Positions 37,675 to 46,177 are shown, counted from the stretch's first letter. The stretch is DNA of 64,000 nucleotides from Zunongwangia sp. ESRF-bin46 (GCA_002631855.1 NTLF01000013.1:248001-312000), one strand, 5' to 3'. Notes: generated by a model not told the origin, from the letters alone. Numbers and translations: made by a program.

Positions 37675-37926
37675 ATGACGACGAAGAATCATGGAAATCA
37701 GATAAAAGACGATGAACAGTACGAAGAACTTCGGGATAAAGGAATGAGTAAAGAAAAAGCCGCTCGAATTGCAAATACCGAAAACTCCGGGGAGAAAGGT
37801 GGACACGCTAAGAAATATGAAAAACGTACCAAAGAAGAACTGGAGCAACAAGCCAAAAAGATAGGAATTGATGGATATAGCACCATGGATAAAGAGGAGT
37901 TGATTACAGCCCTTCGAAACCATTAA
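37675..37926 (+). CDS. small Rho-N-like (DUF7218-type) protein
   Basis: An 83-residue, highly charged protein rich in Lys and Glu. The N-terminal part has KDDEQYEELRDKGMSKEKAARIAN, seen in small stress-associated proteins of bacteria. The C-terminal part (TKEELEQQAKKIGIDGYSTMDKEELITALR) resembles a Rho N-terminal SAP-like helix-extended-loop-helix, which can bind nucleic acid. The molecular role is not known. A 46-codon ORF starts 5 bp after its stop and is likely in the same transcript. Confidence 0.8.
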   Translation: MTTKNHGNQIKDDEQYEELRDKGMSKEKAARIANTENSGEKGGHAKKYEKRTKEELEQQAKKIGIDGYSTMDKEELITALRNH

Positions 37927-37931
37927 AAAGT

Positions 37932-38072
37932 ATGGATAAAGAAGACCAAAATAAAAAGCATGTGGTAGGTGATGAAACCCATCAAAAAAAGATGGAAGGT
38001 GAAACGCACAGCAGGGATGATAAAAAAACATCTAAAAGCTGGTGGGATGCATTAATTGATTTTTTTAGATAA
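37932..38072 (+). CDS. small charged protein (46 residues) after the Rho-N-like gene
   Basis: A 46-codon ORF with ATG start, 5 bp after the preceding stop. The product is very hydrophilic (KEDQNKKHVVGDETH...), then ends with an amphipathic tail KSWWDALIDFFR. No family was recognised. The spacing and reading frame make it a plausible real gene co-expressed with the Rho-N-like protein. The tail could be a membrane- or partner-binding helix. Confidence 0.5.
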   Translation: MDKEDQNKKHVVGDETHQKKMEGETHSRDDKKTSKSWWDALIDFFR

Positions 38073-38084
38073 CAGCACTTTCAG

Positions 38085-38567
38085 TTATTTTAAACCATAT
38101 TTTTCTAGGTTTTTAATACGTTTAATTACCTTACTGCAACTGTCTGAATTATCATCTCGATAGGTGTCGTTATCCACATGTATGGTTACTTCTTTCCATG
38201 TTTCTGTTCCCGAAAGATCTTGCCACTTCACCATTCCGGTGTAATGCCCACGACTTTTTTCAATGAGCTTATAACCAATTTCGTTTTGGGTAAACTGGTA
38301 GCGCGTGAGTCCACCTAATTTTGAATAGCGTCCAATAATAGAATCTTTTTTGGTACCCCTGTTGTTATGTGTAATTTCAGAAAATGATGGAGTAGCGGGA
38401 GGCTTTGTTTTGCTAAAAGTAATGATGCGTCCATCACACCCTTCCCACGAACCAATGATATTATTGTGATTCGAAGAAGAACTAATAGGGGCTGTTGCGG
38501 TGGTTTTACAAGAACTCCAAAGAGTACAAGAGATGGCAAGTAAAAGGACACTTTTGAATACCTTCAT
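38085..38567 (-). CDS. putative lipoprotein, end of a three-gene envelope operon
   Basis: A 160-residue protein with a signal peptide and lipobox WSSC (Cys about 20), then a Ser/Thr-rich linker and a small globular part with a GSWEGCDGRIITF segment, a DSIIGRYS strand and a C-terminal helical tail with Lys. The pattern of Trp/Gly strands suggests a lipocalin-like or beta-sandwich domain but no family was recognised. It is last in a run of three minus-strand genes with gaps of 5 and 4 bp. Confidence 0.65.
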   Translation of the reverse strand: MKVFKSVLLLAISCTLWSSCKTTATAPISSSSNHNNIIGSWEGCDGRIITFSKTKPPATPSFSEITHNNRGTKKDSIIGRYSKLGGLTRYQFTQNEIGYKLIEKSRGHYTGMVKWQDLSGTETWKEVTIHVDNDTYRDDNSDSCSKVIKRIKNLEKYGLK

Positions 38568-38571
38568 GGGG

Positions 38572-39915
38572 TTAATCTTTTCGTTTGTATTTATCTTTTA
38601 TAAATTCAAAATACATATATCCAAACCGGTCAAACCAATCTTCAACCCCAAACTTGGCTTCACATTCGCTGAGTTTCATCATAGAATCGGCAAGGCTTTG
38701 TAATAATTCGGCATATTTATTATCATAGGCTTGTTCCAGTTCAGTAATGGATTTTTCTATTTTTCGGCGTTCTGCCTGCCAAGCCATACCAGATACTCCA
38801 TGAATTCCGGAAGCATTGTCACCAAAAGAGAGTGCTGCACTTGAAAAGGTTTTCGTGCATTTGTAAATGGTGGCCAATTGTTCAAACAGGTAGCGTACTT
38901 CGTTAAATTCTTCACGGGCACCAAGAAAACATCCAGCACAGTTGCTGTCGTCTTGAAAACCAGCATCCGTAGTGGGAATGTCACAAAAAGAGGGAATTCG
39001 AGGCTGGCCGGGAGGTGGTGTAGAGTTGATGCATTGTCCCAGTCCAGTATAGCTTTTATAGAGATTGACCGCATTGTCTAAAAAATCTTTGATACTTTTC
39101 AATTTCGAATTGATGTCTTCTATATCACCAGTGGGGTCATAACCACCACTCATTCCTTCTCGTAAATCAGATTCAAATTTCCCGTTTTCTAAATCTTCCC
39201 CGTTGTAATATTGATCGTCATGAAAAAAACCAGGGGTTGCACTATTTTGGGGGATTGCCTGTAACGGAAGGGAAATTAACCAGACCAGTACCGCTGCTTT
39301 GCGCCCTAATAATTTGCCCGCTAGCAGACCTATTATCAAGATAGCAATGCCCAAGGCGATGTATAACCATAGGTTTGAATTTCCTGAACCTTCGCTAGGG
39401 TTGTCTCCAGCAACGCCTGCTGTCATGTCGCTTTCTTTTATTTTGGTAAACGGACTGTCTAAATAGGTTTTATGAGGCTTACTGGCTTGTATAATAATAG
39501 AATAATTGACCGGTTCTCCAGAAGGGGAGGTAACCTGAAGACCAAAGGAACTGTACGCCCTAATTTTAAAATGGATAATACCCTTTTGAGCCGTTTGTGT
39601 GGATTGTTGCTCCACGACATCTTTCCAGTTATCGTTTACTAACGTTACTTGCAGTGGATGTTGATCTGTAAAGGCTTTGACAAGAACATCAACAAATTGA
39701 AACATGCCATGTCCCTTTACATAATAGTATTTGGTGGAGTCTACAGAGCTTAGTGTAGCAAGAAATTTACCACCTTCATGCCCTTTCCGGTTGTCATCTT
39801 GCAATTCCAGCTTTAGGGGCTTAATTTCCTTGTCCAAAGTGTAGGGTTGGGCATAACTTGGTGAAATTCCCAAGTACAGTACGCTACATAAAATAAAGAG
39901 TCTTAAAAAGTTCAT
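38572..39915 (-). CDS. envelope protein with one central TM helix, unknown function
   Basis: A 447-residue protein. It has a signal peptide (1-22, cleaved after SYAQ), an N-terminal beta-rich domain (about 30-160), a TM helix LWLYIALGIAILIIGLLAG (about 183-201), and a large C-terminal region rich in Asp, Asn, Cys and helix formers. The C-terminal part contains paired cysteines (DSNCAGC) and a long Glu/Lys coiled-coil-like segment near 390-420. No domain was recognised. It sits between two lipoprotein genes, 5 bp after and 4 bp before its neighbours, so the three products probably form one envelope assembly. Confidence 0.65.
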   Translation of the reverse strand: MNFLRLFILCSVLYLGISPSYAQPYTLDKEIKPLKLELQDDNRKGHEGGKFLATLSSVDSTKYYYVKGHGMFQFVDVLVKAFTDQHPLQVTLVNDNWKDVVEQQSTQTAQKGIIHFKIRAYSSFGLQVTSPSGEPVNYSIIIQASKPHKTYLDSPFTKIKESDMTAGVAGDNPSEGSGNSNLWLYIALGIAILIIGLLAGKLLGRKAAVLVWLISLPLQAIPQNSATPGFFHDDQYYNGEDLENGKFESDLREGMSGGYDPTGDIEDINSKLKSIKDFLDNAVNLYKSYTGLGQCINSTPPPGQPRIPSFCDIPTTDAGFQDDSNCAGCFLGAREEFNEVRYLFEQLATIYKCTKTFSSAALSFGDNASGIHGVSGMAWQAERRKIEKSITELEQAYDNKYAELLQSLADSMMKLSECEAKFGVEDWFDRFGYMYFEFIKDKYKRKD

Positions 39916-39920
39916 GCTGT

Positions 39921-40547
39921 TTAATTTTTATACTTTTCAATTAGGTAATCAAGGGCTTGGATGCCTTTTTGTTCTAAATACTTTTTTTGGGTTTCGTCCA
40001 TTTTAAGCATAGTTCTATACTGTATTTTAATACCGTTGGCATAGGCAGGATTGTATAGCATGTAATACCCTTGGTTTGGGTGTTTCCAGATATAGTGGTC
40101 GCCAGAGTCACTTATTTGTAAAAACTTTTTTTCATAAGAGCCAGTGACCCAATTTGAAATTTCGTCCCGTACTTGAGCATTTGGCATCTTAAAAGAAGTT
40201 ACCCCAAAAACAGTTTCAGTATTGTTGTTTAAAGAAAGGTGAAAGCTGCAATAAGTACCTCCATTAGTATTAGTATGATTATACGTTTCTTTTACATCAC
40301 TTATTGAAATACCATAAAGGGTAGCAATTTCCGTTTTGGTGATCTTACATTGATCGTCCAAAGCAAACAGCTTTTTATAATCCCCTTTTTGTGGTAGTGC
40401 AATGGATGTTTCTTCTGAAGTACCTTCGGCTTCTTTTTTATTTTCTTCCGAAGGGCTTTTCGATTTTTTTTCTGAATTAACACAAGCGGTTAGTGACAAT
40501 AAAAAGATAATGGATAGAAATGTGGGGTATGGTTTTGATGCTTTCAT
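39921..40547 (-). CDS. putative lipoprotein, first gene of an envelope operon
   Basis: A 208-residue protein with a signal peptide and lipobox LTAC (Cys about 22). A Lys/Glu/Ser-rich linker (about 25-50) follows, then a domain with a DQCKITKTEIATLYG opening and several Tyr/Asn-rich strands. Two cysteines (DDQCK and TYCSF) may form a disulfide. No family was recognised. It precedes the 447-residue membrane protein by 5 bp, and the next gene upstream, an AraC regulator, lies on the same strand with a 169-bp gap. Confidence 0.65.
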   Translation of the reverse strand: MKASKPYPTFLSIIFLLSLTACVNSEKKSKSPSEENKKEAEGTSEETSIALPQKGDYKKLFALDDQCKITKTEIATLYGISISDVKETYNHTNTNGGTYCSFHLSLNNNTETVFGVTSFKMPNAQVRDEISNWVTGSYEKKFLQISDSGDHYIWKHPNQGYYMLYNPAYANGIKIQYRTMLKMDETQKKYLEQKGIQALDYLIEKYKN

Positions 40548-40716
40548 AGGAAATAGGTTGGTTATTCCATCTTTTTCAAGCAGAAAATCAGTTATAAAGA
40601 TGAAATATTATGGTAAGAGTGCTTTGTAAAAAAGCGTCCTTTTTTGAATGGTCTTTGTGTGAATGTCATCAAATAAATAGGCGTGACTAAGTAGGCGCAG
40701 GTCTTTATGAAGTACC

Positions 40717-41571
40717 TTAAGCGGTTGTTAAAGACTTAAATGAGCTAATCCAAGCAGCTTTTTCAATGGCGGTTAATTTTAGAAATGGATGCTGGTCCGG
40801 ATTGAATTCGGAAGGGGACATGCCCCAAAATTTTTTAAAATCTTTTGAATAATGCGCACTATCATAAAAATAGAAAGAAGCATCTGTTGCCTTGTAGGAC
40901 GGTTCTTTTGCTGTAAGCGACGAAAAGATAAAGTTATACCGGATGATATGCTGATAGGTAGAAGGGGAAATGCCCACCATTTCTTTAAACTTCTTTTGAA
41001 AATACCGTTTGCTTACCCCTAGTGTGTCTACTAGCTCATGAAGTTTTAGCTCTCCTTTAGATGTTATAATAGTATCAATGGCGGCATCTATAAAATTAAA
41101 GCGGGGCTGAGCTGTATCCAGTTGTTGTATAAATAGGGTGTCCAATGCTTGAATATTTTGAGGAGTGGTATTGGATGTTAAATGAGTTTGAAAAGCGTTG
41201 TCCAACTTTCCTTTAAACAACGTGGTGGGGTTGACTCCTGTATTGACAATACGGGAAACATCAATCTTAAAAAGGTGGTGCAAGGTTGTGGGTTTAAGAC
41301 ATGCCACTATTGCTTTAAGATGATCTCCAGCGTAACGCATATAGTAAGGGAAGGTGGTTTGTGCATTCACAAAATAGGTTTCGGTAGGATAGGTACTATC
41401 CTCTATTTGTACCTGCATGGTCCCGATGGATTGAAACCCCATAAAACTACAGCCAGTAGGAAGGCTCAGGTGCTTAATGGTTTCATTAGGGTGCTTTTTT
41501 TGCCAATTTAATTCAAAATAAAACAAAATGAAATCTTGTAACCGGGGATGTGCTTCAAACGTTTTAAACAT
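40717..41571 (-). CDS. AraC family transcriptional regulator
   Basis: A DNA-binding regulator of about 284 residues from the chosen ATG. The N-terminal domain (FKTFEAHPRLQDFILFYFELNW...) is the DUF6597-like ligand part of flavobacterial AraC proteins. The C-terminal third holds the paired helix-turn-helix motif with GVSKRYFQKKFKEMVGISPSTYQHIIRYNF and the second HTH around DASFYFYDSAHYSKDFKKFWGMSPSEF. Upstream starts at an ATG (41610) or a TTG (41622) are possible; the later ATG fits the family start. An 11-bp inverted repeat (41651-41684) lies just upstream and may be its operator. Targets are unknown; the envelope operon downstream is a candidate. Confidence 0.85.
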   Translation of the reverse strand: MFKTFEAHPRLQDFILFYFELNWQKKHPNETIKHLSLPTGCSFMGFQSIGTMQVQIEDSTYPTETYFVNAQTTFPYYMRYAGDHLKAIVACLKPTTLHHLFKIDVSRIVNTGVNPTTLFKGKLDNAFQTHLTSNTTPQNIQALDTLFIQQLDTAQPRFNFIDAAIDTIITSKGELKLHELVDTLGVSKRYFQKKFKEMVGISPSTYQHIIRYNFIFSSLTAKEPSYKATDASFYFYDSAHYSKDFKKFWGMSPSEFNPDQHPFLKLTAIEKAAWISSFKSLTTA

Positions 41572-41650
41572 AGTCGCTTTAGTTACCTCCGCTAAGCGGT
41601 ACGATACCATAAAGTTACACAATTTAATATAAGAAAAGTAACTGTGGGTA

Positions 41651-41684
41651 TAACCATATAAAAACTTAGAAGATTATATGGTTA
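41651..41684. repeat. 11-bp perfect inverted repeat upstream of the AraC gene
   Basis: TAACCATATAA at 41651-41661 and TTATATGGTTA at 41674-41684 are separated by 12 bp. The arms are perfect and AT-rich, with no T run after, so an operator is more likely than a terminator. Confidence 0.55.
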
Positions 41685-41895
41685 ATAATAATTCAGGCGA
41701 CGATGATAGGTAATTATTTAATCAACAAACCTATTTGTGCTTAAATAGTTGTCAGAGAATAAACTATAGCCAGATATATTTCTATTAAGAAATAGAACTA
41801 CTTGAATGATTTTAAAATTACTATCGTACAAAATTTAGAAAACAGTTAAAAAGCATCTGTAGTTTTGAACTATATTAATTTTAAAACTTTAATTT

Positions 41896-42006
41896 ATGAA
41901 AAGATTTAAATCTTTAAGAGACCCCCAATCGCAAGATGATTTGGACAATCACTCCAATCAATTAAACCCCAATAATGACGAGTATTGGCACTCAAGAGAA
42001 GATTAA
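41896..42006 (+). CDS. 36-residue protein with NQLNPNN motif
   Basis: A 36-codon ORF with ATG start, Asp/Asn-rich, containing SNQLNPNNDEYWHSRED near the C-terminus. The same kind of motif (DNRANQLNPNN with a following YW-SR) recurs in short flavobacterial proteins, which I recognise from memory only. It is directly followed by a good terminator, so it is probably a complete small gene. Function is unknown; the product is soluble with no signal peptide. Confidence 0.55.
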   Translation: MKRFKSLRDPQSQDDLDNHSNQLNPNNDEYWHSRED

Positions 42007-42012
42007 TTTTAT

Positions 42013-42042
42013 AAAGGCAGTAAGTTAATTACTGCCTTTTTT
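42013..42042 (+). terminator. terminator after the 36-residue gene
   Basis: AAAGGCAGTAA (42013-42023) pairs with TTACTGCCTTT (42029-42039), followed by T. The next gene starts only 15 bp later. Confidence 0.82.
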
Positions 42043-42056
42043 GTTTTTTTGTAGGT

Positions 42057-42836
42057 ATGATTAAGAAGCTACTACAACAAGTTGAAAAATATATTATATC
42101 ATTATCTTCAGAAGAACAAGGTAAAATGATAGAGCAACTTTTAATTACAAAGTATGGTAGTAAAGAAAAAGCTGAATATGAAGTGAAAAAACTTAAATTC
42201 ACTTATCCAGAAGAAAAAGTTTTTTTTGCTAAATTAAGTGAAGAGCTATATTTTCCTGAATTTAAAAAAATTATAAGTTTATTTGAAAGTAGAGATAATT
42301 TCTCTTCAATAGTAGATATAGCAGCATCTAAAAATAGTAAACTCTTAGCATCTATTTCTAAAGATAGATTAGGGGAAATCCAAATACTTACTGAACGCTT
42401 CAATAAAGATAATGCATTTCTCCCCTTAAATACTATAAGTGACAAAGTTAAGTTTACGATAAAAGAAACCAGACAAGAATTAGGTTTTAAAAATCAGCAG
42501 ACTTTTAAAAAGTGGTTAATACATTTTTTTGGTTCTAAATATGAAGGGAGAAGAAAGTTTAACCTACTCGAATATATTGAAGTCATAAATAAATTTATAT
42601 CTGAACCGGGAGAAGAGAAATTTGATTTTAAAAAAAGAGCGAGTGCATATAAAGAAAGACTTAAAAATGGTTTAGTTGTAAAGAAATCACATTTAATAAA
42701 ATTTACCGAAAATGATTATAAACTATTACAAGTAGAAACATCTTTAATTAATGATGAGTACAACTTTAAATTACCCGATAATGTAGATAAATATCCCTAT
42801 TCAATAGCTTGTTTGATAATACAGCAACTAGAATAA
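42057..42836 (+). CDS. hypothetical protein
   Basis: A 259-residue soluble protein, Lys/Glu-rich and strongly AT-biased in its codons. It is mostly helical, with a helix-loop segment TIKETRQELGFKNQQTFKKWL (about 137-157) that looks like a helix-turn-helix type DNA-binding element followed by HFFGSKYEGRRKF. No family was recognised. It starts 15 bp after a terminator with no room for a promoter in between, so expression probably depends on read-through from the small gene ahead. The pronounced AT bias suggests acquisition by transfer. Confidence 0.55.
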   Translation: MIKKLLQQVEKYIISLSSEEQGKMIEQLLITKYGSKEKAEYEVKKLKFTYPEEKVFFAKLSEELYFPEFKKIISLFESRDNFSSIVDIAASKNSKLLASISKDRLGEIQILTERFNKDNAFLPLNTISDKVKFTIKETRQELGFKNQQTFKKWLIHFFGSKYEGRRKFNLLEYIEVINKFISEPGEEKFDFKKRASAYKERLKNGLVVKKSHLIKFTENDYKLLQVETSLINDEYNFKLPDNVDKYPYSIACLIIQQLE

Positions 42837-43143
42837 AAGGCTGTCAAGTCAGTTGCTTACTCGTAAATGGGTTAATGAGCTCGTTGAAGAATGAATTAGT
42901 TAAAATTTTTCATCTACCTAAAAAAACTATCATCCAGGCTATCCTTTTTTATTGAACAAATCTTCACTTGTTGTTTCCCTCATTGGTGGGTAGCACCATC
43001 TTTTAATTCATGATAAATTTTAATGTACTTTTACATTGCTAATAGATTCGAAGAGAAATTATCTACCATTCAAATTTCTTACAAAGTATTAAAGAAAGTC
43101 CATAAAAAAACATCCTAAGAAGCCGTGGCCTACCAAAGAAGCT
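42837..43143. other. intergenic region
   Basis: About 300 bp between the orphan and the methyltransferase gene. It is AT-rich with no clear promoter box, terminator or RNA gene. The last 45 bp (43102-43143) may belong to the methyltransferase reading frame (see that entry). Confidence 0.4.
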
Positions 43144-43761
43144 ATGATACAGGTGTATGAAAATAACTTGTGGGGCGGTGATAAAACGGAGTTTTATTCG
43201 GGTTTGGGTTCTCATGATAGGGGAGTGGTACATAAGTATGTAGATGTAGTTTCAGCTTTTTTAAAGGAGTTGAAAACACCACCCGTGGTTTGTGATTTGG
43301 GTTGTGGGGATTTTAATGTGGGGAAGGAACTGGTGCAATACGCCAAGGAATATAAAGCTATCGACATTGTCCCTGATTTGATTGCCCGTAACAAAAAAAC
43401 ATTCAGAAAAGATAATGTAACTTTTTATACCCTAGACATTGCCAAAGATGAATTGCCTACTGGGGATTGTGCGATTGTAAGACAAGTGCTACAACACCTA
43501 TCGAATACAGAAATTAAAGCTATCGTCGAAAAATTATATCGATTTAAGTATGTGATCCTCACCGAACATCTACCTGAAGCAACTTTTGAACCCAATGCAG
43601 CTATTATTTCGGGCCAAGGCATTCGACTAAAAAAACAAAGTGGTGTCAATCTTCTTGCAGCTCCTTTTCATTTTAAAGTAAAAGAAGCAAAACAGTTGTT
43701 GTCGATTTCATCGCCTGGCTTTAAAGGAAATTTAGTAACTACTTTGTATAGGGTGTTTTAA
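43144..43761 (+). CDS. class I SAM-dependent methyltransferase
   Basis: A 205-residue methyltransferase with AdoMet motif I VVCDLGCGDFNVG (about 48-60), an acidic residue at the end of the next strand (KAIDIVP) and a later YVILTEHLPE strand. Substrate is not known. The annotated start is the first ATG. However, the upstream frame is open to 43093 and reads KKHPKKPWPTKEA, which looks like the usual N-terminus of this methyltransferase family. No ATG, GTG or TTG lies in that extension (the nearest candidate is ATA at 43102), so the true start is uncertain. It has no close operon partner. Confidence 0.85.
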   Translation: MIQVYENNLWGGDKTEFYSGLGSHDRGVVHKYVDVVSAFLKELKTPPVVCDLGCGDFNVGKELVQYAKEYKAIDIVPDLIARNKKTFRKDNVTFYTLDIAKDELPTGDCAIVRQVLQHLSNTEIKAIVEKLYRFKYVILTEHLPEATFEPNAAIISGQGIRLKKQSGVNLLAAPFHFKVKEAKQLLSISSPGFKGNLVTTLYRVF

Positions 43762-44033
43762 GTATTGCCACCTTTTAAAAGCTTTATATATTTATGTAAT
43801 AAGCTTCTTATCTGTTCCGTGGTCATGGGGTCAGCCGCCTGTATAGCGAATTGTAAGTATTCTATATATTTTTAAACTATAAAATCATTTATTTTCTAAA
43901 TAAAAGAACATACTCACCATACGATTACAGAGATTTAATGTCTCTCACTTGTAGTGTTATTTCATTATTATTAAGTTTGCAGCTTAAAATTTCAAATTTG
44001 TTGTTTAATTTTCAAGAAAGAGTTAATTTTTAT

Positions 44034-46130
44034 ATGAAATATTTAAAGTTTTTAAGTGTTTGTAATATATTGTTATTGTTTGTGTGTTCGGTACAAGCGC
44101 AAGACAATACCGCTTCCTCAATGGAAGTACAGATAGACCTTGAGAACCCTTCTAAAGAAATTAATGACGGAATAGCTACAATTGAGGTTCAAGGCGGGAC
44201 AACGCCGTATACATATAAATGGAGTAACCAAGCTACTTCACTAGAAGCAACAAAATCTAGGAACCTCATTGAAGGGATGGAGCATACCGTGGTAGTTACC
44301 GATGCTACTGGAACATCGGTTACAAAAAAGTTTACCGTTCCCACAGAATCCATAACAGAAACATTTAATAGCAAAGTGCAACCGGCGGTTGACTTTCTGG
44401 GCAGTATTCTGTTTTGGGACCCCTTTGCGGCTTTGGGATTGTATGATCCAGTAGTCTATACCAATTTTAAACAAATACCCATCCCCAATTGGGATGCCAC
44501 AACTAATAAAACCTATTACCTAAAATCTTGGTTGCAGCCTGAAGGAGCCGTTGTAAAGGAAGGCGATAAGATAGCTATTATAGAAACAGACGAGAAGGTA
44601 ACTGCCCCCGTCTATGCAGCTGTAAACGGTAAGCTTCAATATTTGGTGTTGGAAGGCGATCAAATATTTAACCCCAATAATACCACCGATGTCATTGAAC
44701 AAGGCGCTCATATGCTGGCGATGGTCGAGTATGAGGAGCCACAACCCTTACAATATCCCAATGGAGATATTAAGACCAACACCATTCCGTTTATTGTAAT
44801 CTGGCTTATTTTGGGGAGTATCTTTTTTACCTTTCGTTTGGGCTTTATCAATATTCGAGGGTTTAGACATTCAATCGATTTAGCTAAAGGGAAATATGAC
44901 GATCCTGATGCCCCGGGAACCATCACTCACTTTCAAGCGATGGCCACAGCGGTTTCTGCCACGGTAGGTCTAGGGAACATTGCAGGGGTAGCGGTAGCTA
45001 TTTCTTTGGGAGGTGCAGGAGCTACGTTTTGGATGTTTATGGCAGGTTTCTTTGCCATGTCCTTAAAGTTTGCAGAATGTACCCTGGGAGTGAAATACCG
45101 TATTATTGAAAACGGTAGAATTTTTGGAGGCCCTATGAATTATCTGCGCTACGGCCTAGAAAAACGAAACCTAAAAGGGCTAGGGAAGTTTTTAGCGGCA
45201 TTATTTGCCTTACTGGGTGTAATCGCTTCTTTTGGTGGCGGAAATATGCTACAGTCTAATCAAGCTTTTAAAATTGTTTCAGAACAACTTCCTTTCTTGG
45301 AAGGCTACGGTTTTTGGTTTGGAGTAGGTTTCGCCGTGTTGGTAGGAATCGTAATTATAGGTGGAATTAACAGTATTGCCCGGGTAACAGGGCGTGTCGT
45401 GCCTTTTATGGCAATCGTTTATATTCTAGGGTGTCTGGTCGTAATAGGAACCCATATTGAAAATATTGGGGGTGCTTTTTCCGCTATCTTTAATGGAGCT
45501 TTCTCAGCCGATGCCTTAAAAGGTGGGTTTATAGGAGTACTCATTATTGGGTTGCAACGAGCCGCCTTCTCTAGTGAAGCAGGGGTAGGGTCGGCCGCCA
45601 TTGCACACAGTGCCTCAAAGACTAATAATCCCATAGCCGACGGATTCACCTCTTTAGTAGAACCCTTTATCGATACAATGGTGGTATGTACCATGACCGC
45701 TTTAGTATTAATCTTTACTGGAATGCATGAGGTAGATGGACTTGGAGGAGTAGAATTAACTTCTGATGCCTTCGGAAGTGTCATCTCTTGGTTTCCTGCC
45801 GTACTTGCCTTTGCCGTCTTTTTATTTGCCTTTTCTACGATGGTATCTTGGTCGTATTACGGTATGCGTTCGTGGACTTATTTATTTGGACGTAGCAAAC
45901 AATCGGAATTTATCTATAAAGTGATGTTTTTACTGTTTGTAGTATTAGGTGCTTCTGCAAGTTTAGGAGCGGTATTAAGCTTTTCAGATATGATGATTTT
46001 GGCTATGTCGTTCCCTAATATCATAGGCCTCTACATTATGTCACCTGAGATACGGGCTGATATGGCGGCTTATTTGAAAAAACTTAAAGCTGGAAAAATA
46101 TATGTTAATGAGAAATTTAAAAAGGCATAA
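44034..46130 (+). CDS. alanine:cation symporter family protein with SprB-like and lipoyl-like N-terminal domains
   Basis: A 698-residue sodium/alanine (AGCS) symporter with an unusual N-terminus. The signal peptide is residues 1-23 (start at the ATG at 44034; an upstream ATG at 43938 is in a non-signal frame). A SprB-like repeat (IATIEVQGGTTPYTYKWSN, about 48-66) follows. A hydrophobic segment (118-139) resembles the first AGCS helix. Next is a lipoyl/biotinyl-like hairpin domain (about 165-232) with IIETDEKV, where K188 lies close to the place of a lipoyl Lys. The AGCS TM core runs from about 253 to the end, including FRLGFINIRGFRHS and the signature ATAVSATVGLGNIAGVA. Transport of alanine or glycine with Na+ is known for the family; the roles of the extra domains are not. 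Confidence 0.88.
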   Translation: MKYLKFLSVCNILLLFVCSVQAQDNTASSMEVQIDLENPSKEINDGIATIEVQGGTTPYTYKWSNQATSLEATKSRNLIEGMEHTVVVTDATGTSVTKKFTVPTESITETFNSKVQPAVDFLGSILFWDPFAALGLYDPVVYTNFKQIPIPNWDATTNKTYYLKSWLQPEGAVVKEGDKIAIIETDEKVTAPVYAAVNGKLQYLVLEGDQIFNPNNTTDVIEQGAHMLAMVEYEEPQPLQYPNGDIKTNTIPFIVIWLILGSIFFTFRLGFINIRGFRHSIDLAKGKYDDPDAPGTITHFQAMATAVSATVGLGNIAGVAVAISLGGAGATFWMFMAGFFAMSLKFAECTLGVKYRIIENGRIFGGPMNYLRYGLEKRNLKGLGKFLAALFALLGVIASFGGGNMLQSNQAFKIVSEQLPFLEGYGFWFGVGFAVLVGIVIIGGINSIARVTGRVVPFMAIVYILGCLVVIGTHIENIGGAFSAIFNGAFSADALKGGFIGVLIIGLQRAAFSSEAGVGSAAIAHSASKTNNPIADGFTSLVEPFIDTMVVCTMTALVLIFTGMHEVDGLGGVELTSDAFGSVISWFPAVLAFAVFLFAFSTMVSWSYYGMRSWTYLFGRSKQSEFIYKVMFLLFVVLGASASLGAVLSFSDMMILAMSFPNIIGLYIMSPEIRADMAAYLKKLKAGKIYVNEKFKKA

Positions 46131-46145
46131 CCAATTCTAAAATAA

Positions 46146-46177
46146 AAAACCATCCGTTAAGACGGATGGTTTTTTAT
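46146..46177 (+). terminator. terminator after the alanine symporter gene
   Basis: CCATCCGT (46150-46157) pairs with ACGGATGG (46162-46169) and is followed by T. Confidence 0.88.
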
